Origin: Cyclina sinensis
Lineage: Eukaryota > Mollusca > Bivalvia > Venerida > Veneridae
Reading direction: 5' to 3'
NCBI GenBank assembly: GCA_012932295.1
Contig: JAAONU010000004.1
Location: 25,118,872-25,182,871, forward strand
Length of the DNA stretch: 64,000 nt
The position numbers and the translations under genes are program-made. Shown here one piece after another: positions 22,201-34,000 of this stretch (the stretch's first letter is position 1; each line of letters begins with the position of its first letter). A model generated the notes under the pieces. It saw nothing but the letters and a program-made list of their open reading frames with translations, was not told the DNA's origin and made no database searches.

Positions 22201-25035
22201 TTGTAAACAACACTTACAAACAATAGCCGTATTTCATATCACACTGAATGGATATAAACGTATGCGCCATTTTTTTCACAGACATGATGGTGGATATGAA
22301 ACAAAAGCATTAGCTACACTGGGGGATTTTCATATCAACTGATAGAAGATTTGCACTTTAACTCTGCGACATTATTGTGCGCCCATAGCTATTTAAAACA
22401 GGTATATATGCTATATATTTTTATTGAGAATACGTCAGACTTTACTTAAAAAGGGTATAGAACGAGGCTGAAACGATGTGGATAATCTCAGTGGAGACAC
22501 ACGCGCTACTAAATCCCTTTAACGACACGTTCTCAGTGAGTTTTAAACTTCCGCGTGATAACCCGGGTGTTCCATAAGTTTTACACTAACAGAAGACGAG
22601 ATCAAACTTCATAATAAATGGCTAATACTTAATACAGATATCAATATACACAGAAAGGCTGCCAGTCATATTCGGTGTCCATCGGCTAATACTATACTAG
22701 CGTTTTATATATTTATTTAGATATAATACACTTTGTATGGCTTGTCTGATCATGGTCAAAAATATTTATTCAAGCGTCTTGGATATCCGGTTTTCTCAGA
22801 CCACTATACAAATACGAAGCTTAATGGATGTTAATCAACGTGCTATTCAGTGTATCAGCTCTTTTTAAATCGACAATTTGTCCCGGTCACGAATGAAAAC
22901 ACGGGACATGTCATTCCTACCAAATATTTGGAATGGTTCGCTCCAATTGCAGCTACTTTCCTATGCAAATTGCAAAGGTTAAACAGGTGAAGGGCTATTT
23001 AGACGAGAATTTTGACATGTAATGATTATTATATTTTCGAATGCATAGGGACTTGGTATACATATCAAATAGTTTGAATCTTTCATCTTTCTTTAAAACT
23101 GTGTATATGAGCTTACTGTCTCTGTTTTCATCAGAAAGGTCTTTGTGATAGAGTACACAAAGCCGCTTCATAGTAAATTAAGGGGCAGGTAATCCAGACT
23201 AGAATCTATCAAGGTATAGATGCATGAATACTTTTCATTGCTCAAAAGTATTCATCTGTTATTCTTTATGGAGACGCCTTTTGTAAGAACTGGTCATACT
23301 TTTGGAAAATCAGTCAGCAAACGAAGTTAAAATTCATTTGCAAGATTTTGTATTTGCAACCGATAACAAATTAATAAACCGTGATAAATTGAGGTACTAA
23401 AAAGAAATGATCGTTGTCCAGATCGTTAACCGAGCAGACATCAATGATACATGTGAAAATCACGCGAATTTCGCGCCTTCTCTGACATCCCGTTGTCCTC
23501 CTTCGTTATCCAATAAAACGGGCAATGTGTGAAAAGATTGTTGGACCTAAGAATTTAGCAAATAAATGATTTACTTTAATGACGAATAGCAATTGTATAA
23601 CTTAAGTCTTGACAGGGTATTAAAATTCAATAGGCCACATTTCAACAAACGATAATCCTTCGCTTAAAAGGGAAAATGTTCTTGTCTGAAAAGTATGCTA
23701 ATTCTTAATCATAAAAATAATAAATTCAGGGATAATGGCCGTCGGAATGACTAACCGGTCACACATCAGGATCATTTTAGAACTCTTGTAATGAATAATT
23801 ATTCATATTTCACCGTTTTTCCTCAGAACTGCAATCCGTCAAAGAATACAAAGAATTTTTCTCGTATTGATCAAAAAGGGTTTACTAATTTCTTTGATAT
23901 AATAAATTATAAACATGTTTCATTTATATGTATTAAAGTTAGGCCTATATTGTCAACTAAAACAGTTTACTGATTTTTAACAATTTTCTTTATCTCTCGC
24001 ATTTCGAAAATTTAATTAACAGTTAAGTTCTGCGACTTTAGAATGTTCCCAGACACGCCTGAACATCAGACCACTGTTTAGCATCAATGTTCCTGCACTG
24101 ATCACTCACTTTATCGATTTTACAATACGAAAGCGTCTTCTATAGTTAGTACAAACCGAGCGTTCGTAAAACTAAGAACATGTTAAAAATGGCCTCAACA
24201 TCAGACGATGTGATATTAATGCATCTGCATTAATGATTCACGGTAGTATTTTTATTTTGATGCGGAGTGTAGTTTTATGAAGAAGGTTAAATATTTTAGT
24301 ATCGTTTTTGAACTGGATATCAGAGTATGGGCTAACGATAGGAAAATGTAGGATAGATCAGTCGCTATTTTTATCTATCTGTGTTTAACTTTGGATGATT
24401 CATAATTGTAGTACGGACTAAACACAATTTAAACATGTATAGTTTTAATGGATATCAGCTCCGCCACGCGGTTTAGGTATTTAAAAACGGAAACAGGTAA
24501 GGTTTTTTGTTTGCAGTAGTAAAACGTGCATCGTATCTTTTTCTTTGTATCGATCATAAGTAGACCGAAGGTCAAACAATACAATGACACACAAGCAACT
24601 ATAGATTACTGCACAATGTGTTTAAACATTTTTAAATTGTGAATATGTCAAGCATGAGAAGTATTGCTTACGTCATTTTCGAGTTTCTTAATAATTATTT
24701 AAATCTTCCTGTAATCGTGTATATTTATTGCTTACCGTATGTACGAAAGCATATCCGGGACTAATGTCCCGTGTCCGGTCTCCGTATTTTAAAAATTTAA
24801 ATTTCATTTAAGGTGAATGAGAGGTTTAAAAAAGTAAATGTTGAGTGTTGGGACACAGTTGACTTATCAGTTTTACGTCAACATTATCAGGGATTGCATG
24901 CAAATTTTTATGTTAATGAAGCTGATAAAAGTGGTCTATTCATATCGGTGGCTGCATTTAAAATGTGTTGTTGACCACAGCTGAAACAAGGTTGTGACAA
25001 GTATACGTATATATTTTTGCAGAGTAAATAAAACA

Positions 25036-28000
25036 ATGCCATTGGATAAAATATACGCATTACTTTGGGATGAAAGATGGTGGTTCCCGAAAAATATATC
25101 TGGAGTCAAATATGGTTGGCAGGATTTGGAAAATCAGCCTGGATCGAAGCTATACTTACCCCGGATATGGGATATTCAGTGGGCTCTTGCTCTGGGATTG
25201 GTGTTTGTTGCGATAAGATACATCATAGAAAGGTAAGTAGAAATAAACGTTTTATGTATGTGAAAATTTCTGTCGAGCTGTCTTTTTCTTGATAAAATGC
25301 ATTCAACGGATAACATAGAAGAGGCTGTCATGGAAGGGACCCTATATAATCATTTAGCTCAAAAGTCATTTGAACTGTTAGTGTAGTCTTTCTCTTCTGC
25401 AGGCAAAGGTTTAAAGTCCAGTATGTCTGAAGTTAAAAGAAAATACTGGAATTGTCAGATGTTGTCAGTTTACATTTTATACACTTAAAAATTTCTTAAG
25501 TTAACTATCCACTTAATGATTATAATGGTGTATTTAGAAAAAGATACGTAGCACATGTAAACTTGAGAAAGGCTTTTTAACGTCCTGTCATTATGCATGG
25601 ATTTCATATATAAAACACTGTGACCCCGGCTTTACAAAAGCAGGCTATTGTGTGAAGTAGGGTTGTTGAGAAAAAAAGGACAAAGAAACGTTTTCACACT
25701 TCCCGATCAATGAAAAAAAATAATATCCCCCATGACAGATGCTGAATGGAACTGTAAAATTAATTTTCTCCCCCGGCAGCTGCTGTAAAATCAATTAAAG
25801 CTTAAAGAGATGTAAGCCAAAGAGCTTGAGCCAGATGGGTTTTACTCTACATTTTAGAGCTTATATTAAATAAAGCGGCTTATAAATGTCGTATAATAGA
25901 TTATTTAGATTATATCCGGTTTAAAACTTATCCGGTTATTAGTTTCGAACTGCAGTCCTTAATTTTTAAATCTATATGATCAGTGCTGAACTCAAAATCA
26001 AATCGTTCTAACGCTACGAGTCCAAACTGACAGGTCCCTGGAAACTCTTTAAGCCTTAAATCAATTTTAGTGCAAACATTTTACAATAAGCTCAGACATG
26101 ATAAGATTCCTTTGCGTATTATAAGTATACTTTTTCAGGGCTTAGACAAGATTTGTGTATATGATTAAGCAATTTGTATTGCATGGATCTAAAACAAGTC
26201 GCTGTAGGTTGCGTATGAAACTTTGAGAATATTACATTAATCATGCTGTGCTATTGATCTCTTTTATCACCCCTCAGCGGTATTTCACATATAAAGACAT
26301 GCAGATTAGTCTCACAATAGAACAGCAAAACCTCCATCGCTAGGCAGATATTTTACAGCCACTCACTTGGTTGTGGGACTCGAACCAGTTTCCGTATTTA
26401 CCGGCACCTCTGGTTCAGAAGCGAGACGCGGGTCTCTCGCAAGATTACACCGGACTAAGTAACTCCATACAGTATCAAACAATAACGCTTAATGTCGATA
26501 TAATGTGATTCAAGAGGGTTTTTTCCTTTACTCCTCCTCGGTCACTGTACACACTTTGGAGTGTTTACACATCGGATACATGTGTATAATGATAATATAT
26601 CCGCGGGACAATATTCTAGGTTCAATGATCAAACACCGATAAACTATCTTATAACATATTTTGCAAGTTGCTGAAATGATTAAGAAACTGTGTATGTTTA
26701 ATTGCGGGTTCAGATTCAGTACAGTAAACCCAATGGTGAAGGTTGAAGGTACTAGTTTTATATTAAGAAACTTGACGACTACCGCATTACTGACAGTCCC
26801 TATACACCAGTCTAAAAGAGAAATATAGTTATTCTTACAGGAGTGAAGTTAATTTGCAACAACAACAAAAAAACTCCCATAATTTTCAAACTAGACAGTT
26901 CTCTTGAAAAATCAGTTAAGAGAATGAAAACGTCCCTTAGCAGCACATTTTGACCCGTGGCCGAGACAGAGTCAATGAAATAGACAAGTAGCCTCGAATG
27001 CAGTGTCCAATCACTGAGTCATGAAACACATGCTTCTTGTTCGTCTACTATGGCACACCTAATGCCAGATAGCTGTCAGCCCAGCCGTTTTTTATCGCAG
27101 TCACATGACCTGCTACTGATCTTCTACTGCTGAAACCGGACAAAACCAGCTTTGCCTAGCTCCTGCTTTATACTGAATGCATTATAAAACTGTCCAGAAA
27201 TGAAAACAAAAATAAAACTTTCCACTGACCACTCTGTACACCCATGTTCTCATGTATTGCTTAGATTTCGACTATACAGTATGATTTTTTTTTCACAAAA
27301 TAATTTCTGCATGATTTATCTATGCCTAAAATCTTGTGCGCGCTATTTGCAATCAGACAAGTAAGCGGACCCTTTTACATTTGGTGTATCGAACATGTAG
27401 CGAAAAAAAGGTTCCGCTTTGATGCTTCTAATGACTGCATATATAAACTAACTTGTTACGTTTAAAACCGAGGTCCCATGTATCAGTGCTATACACTGAG
27501 CATGTAAAAGAACCAGGGGTGTCTCTGAAATGGGATGCTTTCTGTATCTTGCACTACCCCCACAACATAAAATAACTAATATCTCTAGGGGCGTCGGTCA
27601 TATGGGCAACCGGTACCGACGATATATAATCTCAAATTGATTGATTGATTAACACCGATCAATTAATAGAAAAGAAATCTGCGTGAATCTGACATGGTAG
27701 TTTCTTTATTTTACAATATTTGGTATAACGATGAAAGCAAGACGGACATAGCGTAAAAATGCATCTTTAGAAAATAAAGATCAATTCAGAGTACAACAAT
27801 TAAGACTGTGGACAAACAACCTGGATTAGTTTGAGTTCATTTGTATTATTATACATGTAAATGAAATATGGTCATTGAACGGGTCAGACAGGGTACAGAA
27901 CTTTATTGAAACTGTCACGAAACTTGGACTTACGTTAAGCTGCCCAGGTCAACAAGAGATTAAAATTGTTATAATATAAAACAGAGATGGACTTGTACTC

Positions 28001-31000
28001 TCAAACTATCTACAGTGAAAACCTGTTTATATAAGTCCCGAAAATGGGTCAGAGACCTAGATATTGCTGTAATTTTATGTTCAGTTGACATCGGCTTGTT
28101 AAGATGTTGGAGAGCTCATCAGACAATGTTGGGGATAGTTGCAGGTGGCATCCATTTTTGAGTATCGAACTGTAGTTAGACCTCAAGATTTGAAGCCCAC
28201 ATGAAAACACGAATTCAGGAAAAAATTATCATTACATGTTGTAAAAATTTTTCATCTGATGACCTTTAACCTATTCAAATTTTGCAATTTACATTAGAGA
28301 AAACCATTCCAAATATTTATGACGCATGACATGACTACTTGAATTATTCTTGAATAATTACCGTGATTTTATTCGTGAAATAGACAAATTGTCGATTTAA
28401 AAATAGCTGACATACTGAATAAGGTAGGCATAATTTTTCTGAGCACGCTAATAAACCTCTCATGCTTCTTTTTAAAGAAGATTGCTTGTATATTAAGGAA
28501 GTTTTAAGTTTAGTCTCTTATGCTTTCTTTAAGTCACTGTTTAGCGCGTGCGAGCCGTGGTAGAAAATACTCGTAGATATGAACAATGTGCAATATTCTC
28601 TTTCTAAAATGATAACCCAGGTTTCGAAATTTATTACCGCATTGTTTTACCATAGAGGAAAACTTGATTTGCAACATTGTTTTGTAATCCGGTATGAAAT
28701 AGTTGCTTCCGCATTTCACCATTACAACTGTAAATAACTTTGCAATGCTGTTTCAGTACATCGTACATCGAAAATCTCATGACAACTATAAATATTTATT
28801 TAGGAGCTTATAAGATCATATATGAAACATATAATTTGCACATCTTAGTTTTAAGATTTTCTGATATTTTTGTTTATGCCTGCAGTCCAAACAAGGCTTT
28901 TCTAGAAGCTTCTTAAAATTACAAAAAAGAAGAATCCCCCAGGCCCATAAAGCCCGTTTCAGAAAAGTAAAAACTAATATCCCGTCATAGATTGTATGCT
29001 GAGGAAGAGACACGTTGTAGGATGAAAGTGTCTGCCGCTTAGCTTAAGGTCACAGGCTCGAATCCGAAGCCTCGTCTGCTCTTTACTTGTTGCCACCGTC
29101 AAAAGGCCTTGAGTTGTGGCTGAATTAAGATGGTGTACTGATATGTCTGTGAATGTGACAAAGTTGCGTAACACGGTGGTCTCGTGCCAGGTTTTCTTGG
29201 ACGGAACAATAATAGTAACCCTGATGCAAAACTGACCTTAAGATAACTTGAAATACGTCATGTTTTTAAAGATTCAAAGCCATCACCATTACTGATAGAT
29301 AGATTTATTTTGTTTATTGCACAACTTCAAGAGATTAGGTTCATTTACATATCTTTATCGTTAATTATCATGTAAGTTTGCAGATAGAAATCAGCAGTCG
29401 AATAATAGTCTAATTTAAATATTTGTTGTATACAATGAGAATAGTTTTATTGGAAAGTAAAACACATTGAATTGAAACCCCACTCTTCCATACAAAAAAA
29501 GTTAAATTGGCGAGTCATTTTCCGTCATAAGAAACTTTAAGCATTCATAAATTTGCCAAATATTCAATACAAAATTATGAAAAAAAACCTTAAATGTTTA
29601 CATAACAAGGTTACAAAATAAATATTTTCGAATGATTTATTGAACAGCCCATTGAACAAAGACAAATATGCATTGAAAAAAAATCTGTATAAGTGTTAGT
29701 TTCGTTCGGTATTCCGTATAGATGGGTTTCAGTAGTAGCCTTACATGTTTAAAAACTTTATCTACAAATTCCTATAGACGGTCATTTGTTCGCTCGATCA
29801 GTGCGTCAGAACATTTCTGTTTATTCCAGGCCTTTGTGGCATGATTTCTTTAGGTCCAATATCACCGCGTTGCGTTTAGTCCATCTCGAAATATTGGCTC
29901 TTTCTGTGGATATTTTTGAGTGACAGCTGTGTAAATATACTGGTTCTTGAGTGACAGTCGTGTAAATTCACCGCCTATAAACTCTAGTAGCATTGAAGAG
30001 CATGTGAGGAAAGAAATATGCTTAAAACTAAAACAAATGATGCTATGTCACTTCTGTCCCTTCCAATTACGATTTTTGTGATCAGTGTCATGCAGGCGCA
30101 TTGCTTCTGGAAAATTAAATCTGCAGAGATCAAACGTTCTTATGAGACTGTCAGGCCTTTGATTAAGACACTTAATTTCTTTTAATTGCTTTGTCTCATG
30201 GCATTTATCTATTGATCATACACATTTATATTCCAGTTCTGTTGCAAAATAGAATAATGCATGCATGTCACACAAGTTAACCTTAAGGTGACCTTTCCAG
30301 TGATGCCTTTTTAGTCCGAACATGTTGTTTAAGAGAAAGTTCTATATAATTTTCCATAATTGTGCTAATTCGAAGTATCCTGGGAGAAAAATTTAACGGC
30401 TTTCTGGAGAAATGCAAATGACCAGACTATTTAAATGGCCGGTTTTGATGTCCTGCTTAGCTGGTTTCATTTTAAGGTCACTGTCTGTTACAGTAACTGT
30501 TATTCTAAGGGCGAGGGGCTTATTTTCACGTTCGTAGATCTTATATCAAGGTCAGTTATCGCTGGCTACACATTTCATTTTCAAGGTCATGTTTTGGAAA
30601 GCCAGTTTGTTCGAGAATTCGCGAATCGGTATATTTTGCGCTGTTATGCATATAGAAAAACTTTCAATCCATTGGTAGAATGCAGGGAGTTCGCTTTTGT
30701 GAATAAACGCACCATGGGGGAAACAGATTTTATATGGGACTATGTGCTCCGCAGAGGCAATTATTTGATTGCTAATTTAGGTAATGGCTGCAGGGCAGTC
30801 TTCCCGAAAATGTTTCAGTCCAATAACCTTGCGTCAGGATTTCCATGATGTGAAAATGGAGTCTATCAGTTTTCAAATAACTTGTATAGATACCTAATTT
30901 GCTTGGAAATGGACTTTAGATTTAAAGCGAACCCGGTGTCTTAAATTGACCACCTAACTGATAATTCAGTGTTCGCAAGTTCGATCCTCAGCCCTTCCGT

Positions 31001-34000
31001 ACTGCTGTTCTCTAACGCAAGGTCTTATAAACTTAAACATATGTTCATCTTGAAGTAGGGCTCTCTATATACAATAACAAGACTTTTTGTATGTGTGATG
31101 GGTGGGGAGGGTACGCGGGAGTTTTGATCATATGAGCAACCGCTAATAAACAAATAAACGCAAATAAATAGGTGTAGAGCAGGGAAGGATGGTGTGGTCT
31201 TTTTTAGACCTTATACTTTGTACATGATTAACGAGCGAGGCGAACATGTATATACATTGTTGACATACCTGTGATATATTGCGTGAAGTACATTTGGTAC
31301 AAAATGTTGATTAACAAATTTCACGGGCGAGTTTAACTTCTCACGAATGTTGAAATATAAATACATAGTTACCACTTATAAGTTACCTCAACAGAAAAAA
31401 TGCATTTAAAAGGTCATCAAAATCGATTGAATCTCTCTTTGCAGGTGTGTAAAAGGTCGCTGTGAGAAGAATATGCAAACATTTTTTATTTTTATTTCAT
31501 TCATTTCTTTGTTTATTCGTCACGTTCTTATTCTTTTTTTCTGTACATCCCATCTCTCTCTCTTTCTCTCTTTTCATCGTTTTTGCTCACAGGTGACAAT
31601 AAACAAAAGTTCACCTAGACATATTACTGCTTTGGTCCGTGCAAGTTACCTTTCAAATCCATTTAAAAGGACATTGAGAGTACGACGGAACAAAGCATCT
31701 AATGCATACAACAAATTATTATTTTCTTGAACTTAAGTCCATATAGAGAGATTGATTGCTTCATTTAATTCTTTTTTTCAGGATATTATTGGCCCCTTTG
31801 GCTCTAAAGCTCGGTTTGCAAGTTCGACGCAAACCACGGGTGAAACCTAATCAGATCCTAGAGGCGGCGTACAGACGCAACAAAAGACCACTAGACATTG
31901 AGGTATATATCAAACTCGTGCAACATTTTTACTTTGTTTTCTTAGAAAAAAATCACATCACGCATATATACGTTAGGGGAAGTAACTGTGTAGAGTGGAA
32001 ACCCACTCTAAATATCAATTTGAACGATATCTGACATTTTGAAGATATGAAACATGTTAATACGATAACGAAATATCATACGAAGTCAGATTGAACATTT
32101 TCGCCCCCCATATTCAAACCATGAGTCAGTACTGCTCTTACTGAAGTTAATAAAATAAAGTTATTTTGATAGTATACAGTGCTATATTGATTTGGGTCAG
32201 CTCGACTGCAATGCAACTCGTTTTCGAGACACCATCAGTGATGGAACCAATCTCTAAACCATCAGTGATGGAACCAATCTCCTAAGTGAGAATTACACTA
32301 ACTGTTATTACTAATTGACTTATTAGCACATTTCGTGAAGCAAAAATGTACAAGTTCTAGATGATATTGAATAAAGAAGCGGATAGAATATTTTCACTAC
32401 CATTTCTTCAATATGACCATATTCCCTAATACTAATAAGAAGTTGGCAGTAGCAGTACGCAGTAGCAGTTGGCAGTAGCAGTAACAGCAGTAGGCAAAAC
32501 GTGAAGTTAAATGTTAAATCTAAATAAGATTTGTTCAGTGTTTTAAATTTGAAAGACGCGCGTACCTTTCTGTTATCACAACTAAACGTATTACGTATCT
32601 TAATGTCAGCCCGGCAAGTAATTCAGGCGTATCATGAATTCGCACATCCACTGCCAAATGTCCACCAAGCTTAATTCGTTGTTGACTTAATAAGTGTAAT
32701 GGAAATAATGTGGAAAGAGCATAAATACTTCATTCATCAGGAAATGTTTTATTGTTAATTATCCGAATTACCCTAGCGTAATGAAAACCAGTCCACCGCA
32801 GCTCTGATAAAAACCGTCCCTGTGGGACGCTTGCACCAGGTCGGTTATTTATTTCAGCGTTTGTCGATGTATCATTGACAAGTTTACAGGGATTACATGC
32901 AAACAAATACTGCCCAATCTCACTCGCTTCCTCGTGAATCGTCCAAACAATATTATTATAATGCCAATAGACTAATACATGTATTTGGAAAAAATGAAGC
33001 GGATCCGTAGTCATGTGGTGAAACATGAAATTTTCACGCCCTAGAACCCGGGTTGAATCAAGTAACACTAACAGTATTTTCTGATAAGACGTGAAGTCGC
33101 TGTCTCATCTATTGTCGCAAATAAAATGAAATAAAATTTAAAAGAACAAGGAATGTGTCTGTCGGTCGGTCGGTAGACACTTTGGTTTCTGATCAATATC
33201 TAGAAAACCCTTAAACTCACCTTCCTCAGACTTAATACATAGGTTGATCATGACTAGTAGACGACACTTATAGTTTTTCACATCACAAGGTCAAATGTCA
33301 AGGTCACAGTGGCCTTGAATAGCAAAATGGTTTCCGATCAATAACTATAGAACACTTGATCCCAGGTTGTGCAAACTTATTACGTAGGTTGGACATGACC
33401 AGTAGATGATCCCTATAGTTTTTCACTCGACCAGGTCAAAGGTCAAGGTCATAGTGACCTTGAATAGCAAAACAGTTTCCGATAAATAACTAAAGAACCC
33501 TTGGTCCAAGGTTGTTCAGTCTTAGCTTGTAGATTAGACATGACCAGTAGATGACCGCTATATTTTCAGCTCTCCAGGTCAAAGGTCAAGGTCACAGTGA
33601 CCTTGAAGAGCAAAACAGTTTCTGATCAAATACTATAGAACTCATTGTTCCATGTTGTTCAAACTTAGTAATTATGTTGACCATGACAAGTAGATGAAAC
33701 ATTATAGTTTGTTTTACATCATCGGGTCAAAGTTCAAGGTCACAGTGATCTTGGAGAGCAATACAGTTTCTGATCAGTAAATATAGAACCCTTTTCCAGG
33801 TTATTTAAACTCAGTTTGTAGGTTGGGCATGACCAGTAGATGATCCCTATAGTTTTTCAGGTCATCGGGTCAAAGTTCAAAGTCACAGTGACCTTGAAAA
33901 CCAAAACAGTTTCCGATCAATAACTAAAGTACCTTTGGTTCCAGGTTGTTTAAACTTAGTGTGGGTTGGTCATTACAAGTACAAGACGCCTAAAGTTATT

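Larger units (their letters stand above)
16843..25021. other. Intergenic region between the two ceramide synthases (8.2 kb)
   Basis: No gene is recognised. A candidate AATAAA for ceramide synthase A lies at 17518-17523. Full TGACGTCA palindromes occur at 17044, 17436 and 19020. A 36-base poly-T tract (18565-18600) and an AAT/AAC-rich stretch (20375-20500) are the main simple sequences. A 155-codon frame at 21875-22342 has an ordinary but unrecognised translation and no splice context that I can support. An octamer ATGCAAAT occurs at 24898, about 140 bp before the start codon of ceramide synthase B. The promoter and untranslated first exon of B should lie in the right part of this stretch. Confidence 0.5.
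25233..31781 (+). other. Intron 1 of ceramide synthase B (6.5 kb): contents
   Basis: This is the largest CerS intron in the window. It contains a reverse-strand copy of the CATCCCATT dispersed repeat (27462-27640) and two tRNA-like B-box words: GGACTCGAACC near 26375 (reverse strand) and GGCTCGAATCC near 29052 (forward strand). It also holds a pyrimidine-rich CT tract near 31550-31572. An isolated 137-codon frame at 30435-30848 is not recognised. I see no embedded gene. Confidence 0.5.

Noticed and set aside
29030..29075. tRNA gene from GGCTCGAATCC
   Set aside because: This is a B-box-like word only; I could not build a cloverleaf. It is more likely part of a short interspersed repeat.
31473..31730. 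Extra CerS B exon at 31592-31730 (after TTGCTCACAG)
   Set aside because: The acceptor is reasonable, but there is no donor, the translation has no CerS similarity, and paralog A has no counterpart.
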